From the NCBI GenBank assembly GCA_009773565.1, contig WSXY01000007.1:37628-101627 (forward strand): DNA of 64,000 nt. The letters run 5' to 3'. The position numbers and the translations under genes were made by a program. This document shows positions 9,513-18,072 of the stretch, one piece after another (within the stretch, counting starts at the first letter, position 1; each line of letters begins with the position of its first letter). A model generated the notes under the pieces. The model saw nothing but the letters and a program-made list of their open reading frames with translations. It was not told the origin of the DNA and did no database searches. This DNA comes from Actinomycetota bacterium (GTDB lineage Bacteria > Actinomycetota > Coriobacteriia > Anaerosomatales > Anaerosomataceae).

Positions 9513-11212
9513 GGTGTGGGCAGCGGCGCCGGGAAGCGCCGGGCCTTATTGAGTTCCCACTCCAGAAGATTTGAGAGCACGCCCGTGCCGCCGATCATGG
9601 TGAAGCCCGGGATGCGGCTGTTGTTGACCATCACCCACTCGCGTGTGTAGGGCGAGAGGTACGCGCTGCCGCACAGCACGACCGGCGCGCGACGGCTGGC
9701 CGCGTATGCGCCGGCCGTCAGCGCATCGGGGAAGTCCACGCCTGTCGCGATGACTGGCGTTATGGTGCCCTGCGGCCAGAAGCGGCGAAGCACTACGACG
9801 TTCGTCTGGTAGCGGTCGATTCCGTAGAGCCAGGTTACGCTGAGCGACGTTCGAATCGTGTTGACGACCGGCGTAGAGATCACGCCTGGTCCACCGACGA
9901 CGACCGCGCGCGTGAGTTCCTCGGAGTGGCCGGCGATGAACGCAGCCGTTGGTTCGGAGAGCGTATCGGTACGTGTGAGGAGAATCGGCATCCCGCGCAT
10001 CCCTGAGAACGCGGAAGCCGACGTCGCGTCCGGGAACGCTGTCCCCGCGACGATAGTCACGCCGGCGCCTGGCTGTAACCCGACCTGCTCGGCGACAAGC
10101 GCCGCCGTCTCGTAGCGGTCAGCTCCGGCGATTCGCTCTACGGCATCCGTAGGAAGTCCCGCGGCCTGGCGAGCGACATCCGCCACGCTTGTGGCGATGG
10201 CTGCCGCGCCGCCGAGCACGACGATCTTCGAGGGACGGAGTGTCGTAATCGCTGCGGCCGTCGAAGTAGTCAGGCTTTCGCGGGGGGTGAGTAGCACCGG
10301 TGCGTTGAGCTTTGTTGAAAGCGGTGAGGCTGCGAGCGCGTCAGCCCAGTCTTCGCCCGATGCGAGGATGACCGTCTGCGCGCCGCTCGGCCAGCCTGCG
10401 AGCGCGGCTGCGGCTGACGTCGCGTAGCGGTTCAGCCCGGCGATTCTCGGCTCGATGGGAGTGAAGGGACGGGTAGCGAAGAACGTGTCGACCGCGTCTG
10501 CGACACCAGCAGCAACCCTTGTTCGGAACCACGGGGAAAGCAGTTTCGCGCGGTCTGCCGGGTTTGAGATGAAGCCGACCTCGATAAGCGCGGAGGGCAT
10601 ATTGGCCCAGCGAATCACGTAGTAGCCGACGGCGTCGACCCGACGAGACCTCATCCCAGTGTGCGCGACGACCTCGGTCTGTAGAAGCGTCGCGAAGCTA
10701 GAGGAGCGTATACGGTCCGACTCGGTATCCCAACTGTTGTAGAACGTCTCGGTGCCGGTTGCCGTCCCCCCGGCGTTGTTATGGATAGAGAGGAAGAGGT
10801 CGGCTCCGAAGGAGTTGGCTTTATTGCTACGAGCCTGCAGGTCATCGTAGGGAATCGGGTAGGCGCCGGTCCGGTTGTCAGCGAAGAAGCCGTAACCGTC
10901 GGTTGCTTCGCTGTACTGCCAGGTGGGAATGTCAGCGTTTTGGATGGTGGAATCGGTCGTCCGACTCATCCCCACGCGATGGCCTCTGGACTGGAGAACG
11001 CGACGCACTTCCAAGGCGATGAGGAGGTTGGCCTGCTGCTCTTCGACACCCGCATAGGTGGCACCGGGATACCGACCGCCATGTCCGGGATCGAGAAAGA
11101 CTGAACCGGCGGAGGCGGGTAGGGGACTAGAGAGAGTCGCCACGAAGAGCGAAACAAGCGTCACAAGGAATGCGCGACGTAGGAGGGCTTCGATAGTGGG
11201 CTGCGACTTCAT
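9509..11212 (-). CDS. N-acetylmuramoyl-L-alanine amidase (Amidase_3) with three CWB2 repeats
   Basis: This is a secreted peptidoglycan hydrolase of 567 residues. A signal peptide (1-35) is followed by the zinc amidase domain: DPGHGG with the first zinc His near 44, a Glu near 57, SIHNNAGG with the second His, and IEVGFISN with the catalytic Glu. Three CWB2 repeats follow, starting near RIAGLNRYATS, RIAGADRYETA and a more divergent YGIDRYQTN. CWB2 modules bind wall polymers, so the enzyme acts on its own cell wall. It lies downstream of the two capD genes on the same strand. Confidence 0.93.
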   Translation of the reverse strand: MKSQPTIEALLRRAFLVTLVSLFVATLSSPLPASAGSVFLDPGHGGRYPGATYAGVEEQQANLLIALEVRRVLQSRGHRVGMSRTTDSTIQNADIPTWQYSEATDGYGFFADNRTGAYPIPYDDLQARSNKANSFGADLFLSIHNNAGGTATGTETFYNSWDTESDRIRSSSFATLLQTEVVAHTGMRSRRVDAVGYYVIRWANMPSALIEVGFISNPADRAKLLSPWFRTRVAAGVADAVDTFFATRPFTPIEPRIAGLNRYATSAAAALAGWPSGAQTVILASGEDWADALAASPLSTKLNAPVLLTPRESLTTSTAAAITTLRPSKIVVLGGAAAIATSVADVARQAAGLPTDAVERIAGADRYETAALVAEQVGLQPGAGVTIVAGTAFPDATSASAFSGMRGMPILLTRTDTLSEPTAAFIAGHSEELTRAVVVGGPGVISTPVVNTIRTSLSVTWLYGIDRYQTNVVVLRRFWPQGTITPVIATGVDFPDALTAGAYAASRRAPVVLCGSAYLSPYTREWVMVNNSRIPGFTMIGGTGVLSNLLEWELNKARRFPAPLPTP

Positions 11213-11289
11213 CTACGTGCTCCTGGTTGGGAGCGGGCTACCCAGACATTGAACCACAGATAGACCGACCCACCAAGCTGGCGCATCTT

Positions 11290-13236
11290 CTAGTGGGGAC
11301 GGTAGTCGGGAACGATCGACTCCAGGAGACGGCGAATCTCACCTGAGGAGCGCTCGTCACCCGCCTTAATGAGTGAGTCAATGAGGGCACTCAAAGGCGC
11401 TTCGGCATCGAGGGGGATGACGTTGACCGCCATGATCTTGTCGGCGGTGGTTGGCAACAGCTTCTCGGCGTGCGTTGTGAGCATCTCGTGCATCTTCTCC
11501 GCCGGGCGCAGGCCTATAAACTCGATAGGCACCCGTACACCGCTGAGAGAGATCATCTTTGAGGCGAGGTCGACGATCTTTACAGGCGTGCCCATGTCGA
11601 GAACGAAGAGGTGACCTTCGGCATCCAGAGCCTGTGCCTGCAGGACAAGCAGGCTGGCTTCGGAAATCGTCATGAAGTAGCGCGTCATGTCCGGGTGGGT
11701 GACTTGCAGCGGCTCACGATTTCGCAGGCGAGCCTCAAAGATGGGTACGACGCTTCCCCGGCTGCCAAGCACATTGCCGAAGCGGACCACACACACCGGC
11801 ACACCTTTACGGCATGCTGCGAAAGCGAGTCGTTCTGAGACCGCTTTCGTGACGCCCATGACGCTCGTGGGCTCGACCGCCTTATCCGTAGAGATAAGGA
11901 CGACGCGTTCGGGCTCGTATTGCTCGCAAGCTTTGAGCACGTTCAGTGTGCCAAGAACGTTCGTGAGAACCGCCTCGTCTGGCGCGATCTCCATCAAAGG
12001 AACGTGCTTGTATGCCGCAGCGTGAAACACAAGATTCGGACGGTGCTCTGCAAAGACGCTCTGCAGCTTACCCGTGTTGCGGATGTTGCAAATAGCCATT
12101 ACCGGTCTGCTCGGCTTGTCTCCGCGTAGTTCAAGGTAGGTTTCGTAGAGTCGTGACTCGTCGACATCGAGGAGCACGAGGCGTCGCGGACCGAAACGGA
12201 GCACTTGCCTGGCAAGCTCGGAACCAATGGAGCCAGCGGCGCCGGTAATAAGCACGACCTTGTCAGTGATGGTGTGCGCGATGCGCTCGCGATCGAGCAC
12301 GACCGCATCCCGTCCGAGCAGATCCTCTGCCGCCACGTGTCTGAACACGCGAGTGTTGAATTCTCCCGAGAACTGCGACAGAGATGGGGCAATCTGGGTT
12401 GGGAGGCCTGAGGCTGCACAGATGTCCAGGACTCGACGTTGTTGAGACGCTTCGCCCGAAGGCATCGCGACGTATATCTCATCGGCGTTTAGTCGTTTGG
12501 CGATTTCGGGCAGGCGTTCAATCGGTCCAAAGACCGGGACGCCGCGGAGAACCCTGCCGGCTTTGTTAGGGTTGTCATCGAGGAAGCCTGTGACTTTAAG
12601 GCCATACTCCGGGTGCGCTGCTATATCCCGTAGCATGATCGAACCCGCGTCGCCGGCACCGACAACCAGTATCCGACTCGCTTCTCGTGGCGCTGCAACA
12701 ATCTCGTGCAGGTATGCGCTTACGCGGTCGTAGGCACGAACTACCGTAGCGCCCATGAGCTCGAACACGGCCAGGAGTGCCAGTACACCAAGGGGCGCGT
12801 AGCGTCCGCCCCCGGGTGTAGGGATGGTCAAATCCATAAGAGCGAGGATCGCGGTGCCCGCTGCAACGCTCAAGAAGAGTCGGATGTATGTGCTGGCTCC
12901 AGCGTACCGCCACACATGGCGGTACAGCCCGGCGAGAACGAACCCAGTGACGAACACCAGCACTGCAACCGCGGATACGATGCCGATGTTGCCCCGGAAC
13001 TCAGGGAAGGCTGGCCCGTCGAATCGCGCCCAGTATGCCAGCAGTGTGGATGCGATGATGATGAGTGTATCAACAGCGACGTACACGACCTTGGGTAGCC
13101 ATATGGGATACCTGGAGTAGCGTATATGCGATGCGCCGGTATCGGGAAGGGGCGTCATCTCGCGTGTCGTACTCAGTATTGGAGTGAGCCTATTAGCGCT
13201 GTTCTTCACTTGACTATCTCGAGCGCATGAGTGCAC
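11290..13236 (-). CDS. CapD/PglF-type membrane NDP-sugar 4,6-dehydratase (copy 1)
   Basis: This is the membrane-bound long form of UDP-GlcNAc 4,6-dehydratases (FlaA1/WbpM/PglF/CapD family), which feed deoxy-amino sugars into surface glycans. There are four hydrophobic segments at about 47-165, a Rossmann-type domain with VVGAGDAGS near 191, then the catalytic SDR domain with TGAAGSIG (331-338). The active site is STDKAVEPTSVM (449-460) with K464. Met replaces the usual SDR Tyr, as is normal for these dehydratases. At 648 residues it has family length. The true start is uncertain, because no clear ribosome-binding site precedes the first ATG. It is a close paralog of the gene at 13652-15577. 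No aminotransferase partner is in the window. Confidence 0.9.
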   Translation of the reverse strand: MHSCARDSQVKNSANRLTPILSTTREMTPLPDTGASHIRYSRYPIWLPKVVYVAVDTLIIIASTLLAYWARFDGPAFPEFRGNIGIVSAVAVLVFVTGFVLAGLYRHVWRYAGASTYIRLFLSVAAGTAILALMDLTIPTPGGGRYAPLGVLALLAVFELMGATVVRAYDRVSAYLHEIVAAPREASRILVVGAGDAGSIMLRDIAAHPEYGLKVTGFLDDNPNKAGRVLRGVPVFGPIERLPEIAKRLNADEIYVAMPSGEASQQRRVLDICAASGLPTQIAPSLSQFSGEFNTRVFRHVAAEDLLGRDAVVLDRERIAHTITDKVVLITGAAGSIGSELARQVLRFGPRRLVLLDVDESRLYETYLELRGDKPSRPVMAICNIRNTGKLQSVFAEHRPNLVFHAAAYKHVPLMEIAPDEAVLTNVLGTLNVLKACEQYEPERVVLISTDKAVEPTSVMGVTKAVSERLAFAACRKGVPVCVVRFGNVLGSRGSVVPIFEARLRNREPLQVTHPDMTRYFMTISEASLLVLQAQALDAEGHLFVLDMGTPVKIVDLASKMISLSGVRVPIEFIGLRPAEKMHEMLTTHAEKLLPTTADKIMAVNVIPLDAEAPLSALIDSLIKAGDERSSGEIRRLLESIVPDYRPH

Positions 13237-13336
13237 GAGAATACTGGCCAGGTGTTGCCGGACAAGATGCCTCCTAGAAGTAGTAGCGTCTACTCGTCAC
13301 TAACGTTGTTGCAGTAACGACATTCATGAAGTGTTT

Positions 13337-13447
13337 CTAGTTGGCCCGAGCCCAACCCGTAAGGCCTAACCTCACATCGTTCGCGCCATGCTTGTCACGT
13401 TCGGCAATCAGGTCATATTGGTTCCACGAGGCGGGTCGAGGACCGAC
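13337..13447 (-). pseudogene. Fragment of a priming sugar-phosphate transferase
   Basis: Read on the minus strand, this piece encodes 36 residues, VGPRPASWNQYDLIAERD continuing to LGLTGWARAN and a stop. It lines up with the active-site region of the intact transferase at 28910-29608 (VGPRPALWNQYDLTAERD to LTGWAQVN). Both ends of the gene are missing and the frame ends two residues past the GW motif. It is a remnant left between the two capD copies. Confidence 0.8.
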
Positions 13448-13464
13448 GGCCTCTGAGCCGCCGC

Positions 13465-13638
13465 TTACTTCCGGAACACTCTTTTTGCGGCCTCGAGAAG
13501 CCCCACGCGCTGGAGAACCCATTTGGCCACCGGTGCCAATCGCCTCTGGGCTCGCAGGACCGGCCCCTCGGAGCAGTATTTCTGGACCAACCGGTCGAAT
13601 GGTACCGTATCCAGGTCCCCAAAGAAGGCGTTTCGCAT
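13465..13638 (-). CDS. Short ORF or gene remnant, 57 residues, unrecognised
   Basis: An ATG at 13638 on the minus strand, just inside the intergenic region behind capD copy 2, opens 57 codons ending in TAA. The product is basic at its C-terminus (LEAAKRVFRK) and contains GDLDTVPFDRLVQKYC. The residue pattern looks like the C-terminal helix region of a larger enzyme. No family is recognised. It may be the tail of a deleted gene, like the fragment beside it. There is no convincing ribosome-binding site. Confidence 0.4.
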   Translation of the reverse strand: MRNAFFGDLDTVPFDRLVQKYCSEGPVLRAQRRLAPVAKWVLQRVGLLEAAKRVFRK

Positions 13639-13651
13639 GGGCACAGCGGGT

Positions 13652-15577
13652 CTACGGCTGGTGAAATTCCGGGACTATCGATTCCAGCAGACGCCGGATT
13701 TCGCCCAGGGAACGCTGCTCACCGGCCTCCATCAGCTGATCTATCAGTGCTCTGTTGGGCGAGAGAGTGGAGCTTGTGTTCACCGCCAGTACCTTCTCGG
13801 CGGTAGTTGGGAGCAAATGCTCAGTTGGAGAATGGAGGATTTCATACAGTTTCTCGCCCGGCCGAAGACCGGTGAACTCAATTGGCACCCTGATTCCGCT
13901 GAGGGAGATCATCTTGGCTGCCAGGTCGACTATCTTCACGGGTTCACCCATATCCAACACAAACAGGTGGCCATTGGCATCAAGCGCTTGGGCCTGGAGA
14001 ACCAGACGGCTCGCTTCAGCGATGGTCATGAAGTAGCGTGTCATGTCCGGGTGGGTGACCTGAAGTGATTCGTGGTTGCTCAGGCGGGCTTCAAATATGG
14101 GTACTACGCTGCCCCGGCTACCGAGCACGTTGCCAAATCGCACTGCACACGCGGGAACACCGTGGCGACACGCCTCGAAGGTGAGCTGCTCCGCGATCGC
14201 CTTCGAGGCACCCATCACACTGGTCGGTTCGACGGCCTTGTCAGTTGAAATGAGGACAAAGCGTTCGGGTTTGAACTTCTTGCACACCTCAAGCACGTTG
14301 AGTGTTCCGAGGACATTTGTGAGGATAGCCTCATCGGGGCAGATCTCCATCAGGGGTACGTGCTTGTAGGCTGCTGCGTGAATCACTAGGTCGGGACGAT
14401 GCTCTGCAAAGACAGTCTGGAGTTTGTGGGCGTTGCGGAGGTTGCAGATCGACATCGTGGGACTTGTGGGGTTCTTCTCGCGTAGCTCGAGGTAGGTCTC
14501 ATAGAGACGCGACTCATCGACATCAAGCAGGACAAGGCGTCGCGGTCCAAACAGGAGAGCTTGTCTGGCTATTTCGGAGCCGATGGAACCAGCGGCACCC
14601 GTGATTAACACCACTTTGTCAGTGATGGTGCGGGCGATCTGGCCCAGGTTGAGTGAAACTGGCTCTCTGCCCAGAAGATCCTCTGCTGCCACACGCCGGA
14701 AGGCGCGAGTATTGAAGTCTCCCGTGAACTGCGAGAATGGAGGTGAGATCTGAGTGGGGAGATCCGAGGTTGCACATATGTCGAGGATTCTAAGTTGCTG
14801 AGGCGTTTTCATCGACGGCATCGCAACGTATATCTCGTCGGCGTTCAACCGCTTGGCGGTCTCGGGTAGATGTTCGATTGGTCCATATACCCGGATGCCG
14901 CGAAGAATCCGACCGATCTTGCTGGGGTCGTCATCGAGGAAGCCGACGACCTTGATGCCATATTCCGGGTGCGCCGTCACATCTCTCAACATGATCGAGC
15001 CAGCATCGCCGGCTCCGACAACTAGCACGCGTTTGGCTTGGTGCGGTGCTGAGGTCACCTCTTGCACGTGCGCGCTCATACGACTGTACGCGCGCAGCGC
15101 TACTGAACTGAGGAGCTCAAAGACACCCAGAAGCGCAATCACGCCAAGAGGCGCATAGCGTCCGCCACTGGACGTGGACACCGTCAGATTGAGGACGGCA
15201 AGGATAGTAGTACCCAGCAGGGCGCTCGAGAAGATTCGCATGTAGGTGCTGACTCCAGCATAGCGCCATACATGACGGTAGAGTCCGGACGCCGTGAGAC
15301 TCATGATGAACACAAGTGTGGCAACCGCAGACACGATGCCGATGTTCTCTTGAAATTCCGGGAACACTGAGCCGCCGAATCGTGCCCAATACGCGAGAAC
15401 CGTGGAAGCGATAATAGTAAGCGTATCAAGTGCTACATACAGAGTTGTGGGAAGCCAGGCGTGCCTTCCCGGGTATATCCCAGATGACACTCTAGCACGC
15501 GCTGTTGTCCTCATCTGGCCCCCTGAACGAGCATGCCGGTGGTGGTCTTTCACAAGTGTCTTTCCTGGCTTCCCCAA
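13652..15577 (-). CDS. CapD/PglF-type membrane NDP-sugar 4,6-dehydratase (copy 2)
   Basis: This is a paralog of the 11290-13236 gene over its whole length (641 residues). Four N-terminal membrane segments, the VVGAGDAGS nucleotide fold, TGAAGSIG and the active-site pattern STDKAVEPTSVMGASK are all kept, so it should be active. Such enzymes convert UDP-GlcNAc to the 4-keto-6-deoxy sugar at the inner membrane face. The N-terminal 20 residues differ from copy 1 and the start is uncertain; a later ATG (MRTTARAR) is possible. Two intact tandem copies point to a duplication, or to two related substrates. Confidence 0.9.
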   Translation of the reverse strand: MGKPGKTLVKDHHRHARSGGQMRTTARARVSSGIYPGRHAWLPTTLYVALDTLTIIASTVLAYWARFGGSVFPEFQENIGIVSAVATLVFIMSLTASGLYRHVWRYAGVSTYMRIFSSALLGTTILAVLNLTVSTSSGGRYAPLGVIALLGVFELLSSVALRAYSRMSAHVQEVTSAPHQAKRVLVVGAGDAGSIMLRDVTAHPEYGIKVVGFLDDDPSKIGRILRGIRVYGPIEHLPETAKRLNADEIYVAMPSMKTPQQLRILDICATSDLPTQISPPFSQFTGDFNTRAFRRVAAEDLLGREPVSLNLGQIARTITDKVVLITGAAGSIGSEIARQALLFGPRRLVLLDVDESRLYETYLELREKNPTSPTMSICNLRNAHKLQTVFAEHRPDLVIHAAAYKHVPLMEICPDEAILTNVLGTLNVLEVCKKFKPERFVLISTDKAVEPTSVMGASKAIAEQLTFEACRHGVPACAVRFGNVLGSRGSVVPIFEARLSNHESLQVTHPDMTRYFMTIAEASRLVLQAQALDANGHLFVLDMGEPVKIVDLAAKMISLSGIRVPIEFTGLRPGEKLYEILHSPTEHLLPTTAEKVLAVNTSSTLSPNRALIDQLMEAGEQRSLGEIRRLLESIVPEFHQP

Positions 15578-15893
15578 GAAGGGTTAGGAGAATCTAGGAA
15601 ACGGAATACCGAGCATGCGATGGAGTGGCGTGGTTGACTGAGCCCCGTTCGCACAGAACTCCCTCAGTCAATCATGAAGTATAGAGAAGCGTCGGGCATG
15701 GTGAAAGGTTATGTTGCCTGTCTCTGCAACCGGAGTGCTATTCTTGCGAAGCGTGGGAATGCGCAGTCTGCAATGTTTTCATGTCTGGAAACCCATTCGA
15801 CGTGGGTCAATCCGGGCGGTAGCCATTCTTGAGTCCTAAGTGTTCGTCTCGGACACTGCTGGCATGAGCAGATGAGGTGGGGGGGGTCTCGAA
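15578..15893. promoter_or_regulatory. Divergent control region of the polysaccharide locus, with an inverted repeat
   Basis: This is a 316-base stretch without a gene, between the minus-strand capD genes and the plus-strand capE operon. It contains a perfect inverted repeat, TTGACTGAG (15634-15642) and CTCAGTCAA (15663-15671), spaced 20 bases apart. Each arm also holds a -35-like TTGACT, one on each strand. A TATAGA lies at 15680-15685. No promoter pair with ideal spacing could be fixed, so the assignment is tentative. Confidence 0.4.
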
Positions 15894-16943
15894 TTGTTTC
15901 GAGATAGCACTTTGCTAGTTACCGGTGGTACTGGGAGTTTTGGCCACGCGATTGTCGACCGTTTTCTGGACACAGACGTTGGACATATCCGCGTCTTCTC
16001 GCGTGATGAGGCGAAGCAGGACGACATGCGTCATCACTATCAGCGCACGTGTCCCGAAGTGTCCGACAAGATCAAGTTCTACATAGGTGATGTTCGTGAT
16101 GTTCATTCGGTGCAGGATGCCATGCATGGCGTTGATTATGTCTTTCACGCGGCCGCGCTCAAGCAGGTTCCGTCCTGCGAGTTCTTTCCCATCGAGGCCG
16201 TGAAGACGAATATCCTCGGCACTGAGAACGTGCTCTCAGCGGCGATCATGGCAGGTGTCCAGAAGGTCATATGCCTTTCCACTGACAAAGCGGCCTATCC
16301 CATAAATGCGATGGGAACCAGTAAGGCGATGATGGAGAAGGTATTCATCGCCAAGTCCCGGACGGCCGACGGAACCCTCATCTGTGGCACCCGATATGGG
16401 AATGTCCTGTGTTCGCGTGGGTCGGTTATCCCGCTGTTCATCGATCAGATCAAAGCCGGTAAGCCGCTCACAGTGACCGATCCGAAAATGACACGCTTCT
16501 TTATGAGTCTTGAGGAGGCGGTCGAGCTCGTCCTCTATGCTTTCGCGCATGCGGATACGGGTGACATCATGGTTCAGAAGGCGCCGGCTTCGACCATTGG
16601 CGACTTGGCTCAAGCAATCCACGAACTCTTCGGCTCAGACAACGAGATCAAGACGATAGGCATTCGTCATGGCGAGAAGAACTACGAGACGCTTCTCACC
16701 TTTGAGGAACGCAGCAGTGCGATAGACCTCGGTGAGTACTTCAGGGTCCCCGCCGACAAGCGCGACTTGCACTACGACAGGTACTTCAGCGAAGGGGCGG
16801 GCGCTCCGTCGAGGGGCGGAGAGAGCACCTACGAAGAATACACGTCTCGCAACACGGAGCAGCTCAGCGTCGAGCAGGTCAAGGACAAGCTTTTGAGCTT
16901 GAGCTACGTTCGTGAGGAGCTTGCTGGCTGGAAGGCTCGCTGA
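15894..16943 (+). CDS. capE: CapE: UDP-GlcNAc 4,6-dehydratase/5-epimerase
   Basis: This is the first enzyme of UDP-N-acetyl-L-fucosamine synthesis (CapE/FnlA/WbjB family). It is a soluble SDR of 349 residues with the dinucleotide motif GGTGSFG near residue 10. The catalytic stretch is STDKAAYPINAMGTSK, in which Met occupies the usual Tyr position, as in this family. The C-terminal part carries the conserved GEKNYETLLT. The start is TTG at 15894 behind a G-rich ribosome-binding site; no better start fits the Rossmann fold. It overlaps capF by one base. CapF and CapG in the same locus complete the pathway. Confidence 0.92.
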   Translation: MFRDSTLLVTGGTGSFGHAIVDRFLDTDVGHIRVFSRDEAKQDDMRHHYQRTCPEVSDKIKFYIGDVRDVHSVQDAMHGVDYVFHAAALKQVPSCEFFPIEAVKTNILGTENVLSAAIMAGVQKVICLSTDKAAYPINAMGTSKAMMEKVFIAKSRTADGTLICGTRYGNVLCSRGSVIPLFIDQIKAGKPLTVTDPKMTRFFMSLEEAVELVLYAFAHADTGDIMVQKAPASTIGDLAQAIHELFGSDNEIKTIGIRHGEKNYETLLTFEERSSAIDLGEYFRVPADKRDLHYDRYFSEGAGAPSRGGESTYEEYTSRNTEQLSVEQVKDKLLSLSYVREELAGWKAR

Positions 16944-18061
16944 TGAAGGTCCTGGTCACCGGAGCCGCGGGATTCATTGGCAAGAACTTGGTCGAGCGAT
17001 TGAAGGGCAGTGGGTGCCCGGAGGTTTCGGAGGTGTTCGAGTTCACGCGCGACTCGGACATGCACATGCTGGAGAGGTATTGCGCGGAGAGCGATTTCGT
17101 CTTCCATCTTGCGGGAGTGAACCGTCCAAGTGATCCTGCGGAGTTCATGGAGGGAAACGCTGACCTCACAACACACCTTCTGAGTACGCTCCGGCAGTCC
17201 AATGTTTGCCCCGTAGTGCTCGCTTCCTCGACGCAGGCCGCATTCGACAACCCATACGGACAGAGTAAGAAGATTGCGGAAGACATCGTGATCGGCTACG
17301 CGCAGGACACGGGTGCTTCTGCATTCATATACCGTCTGCCTGGTGTCTTCGGTAAGTGGTGCCGGCCCAACTACAACAGCGTTGTCGCGACGTTCTGCTA
17401 CAACACAGCGCGGGGCATCCCCGTCCGGATCGATCACCCGACAACTCGGCTCGCTCTCGTCTACATCGATGATGTAGTGGACGAGTTCGTTCGTGCGCTC
17501 AGGGGCGAAGCAACTCAGATCGAGGGAGGTCTGTACGCCGTCCCTGTCGTTCATGAAGCCATATTGGGCGATACCGCAGGACTTCTCGATGAATTCAAGG
17601 AAAGCCGCGAGAAGCTGACCGTTCCCGACATGGGCGACGCCTTCACAAAGAAGCTCTATGCCACGTACCTGAGCTACCTTCCCACCGATGCATTCAGCTA
17701 CCCGCTTGAGATGAGATCAGATGAGCGCGGCAGCTTCACCGAGATCATCCGTACGCCCGATCGAGGCCAATTCTCCGTGAACATAAGCAGACCTGGCATC
17801 GTCAAGGGCAATCACTGGCACAACACAAAGAACGAGAAGTTCGTCGTTGTGGATGGTGAGGGGGTCATTCGCTTTCGCAAGGTGGGCGAGGACGCTGTGA
17901 TCGAGTACTTCGTATCCGGGGAGAAGATCGAAGTGGTCGATATCCCGCCGGGCTATACGCATAACATCGAGAACCTCGGGGATACGGACATGGTGACCTT
18001 CATGTGGAGTAACGAGTGCTTCGACCCCGACAATCCGGACACGTTCTGGCTGGAAGTGTAG
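16943..18061 (+). CDS. capF: CapF: UDP-2-acetamido-2,6-dideoxy-L-talose-forming reductase (SDR + cupin)
   Basis: This is the second enzyme of the UDP-L-FucNAc pathway. Residues 1 to about 260 are an NADPH-dependent reductase with GAAGFIG at 8-14. The last 110 residues or so are a cupin, with the metal-binding GNHWHNTKNEKF and PPGYTHNIENLG, as in CapF/FnlB/WbjC. Length, 372, is typical. It starts at the ATG overlapping the end of capE and stands directly before a glycosyltransferase gene. Confidence 0.93.
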   Translation: MKVLVTGAAGFIGKNLVERLKGSGCPEVSEVFEFTRDSDMHMLERYCAESDFVFHLAGVNRPSDPAEFMEGNADLTTHLLSTLRQSNVCPVVLASSTQAAFDNPYGQSKKIAEDIVIGYAQDTGASAFIYRLPGVFGKWCRPNYNSVVATFCYNTARGIPVRIDHPTTRLALVYIDDVVDEFVRALRGEATQIEGGLYAVPVVHEAILGDTAGLLDEFKESREKLTVPDMGDAFTKKLYATYLSYLPTDAFSYPLEMRSDERGSFTEIIRTPDRGQFSVNISRPGIVKGNHWHNTKNEKFVVVDGEGVIRFRKVGEDAVIEYFVSGEKIEVVDIPPGYTHNIENLGDTDMVTFMWSNECFDPDNPDTFWLEV

Positions 18062-18072
18062 ATGGACGGCCG

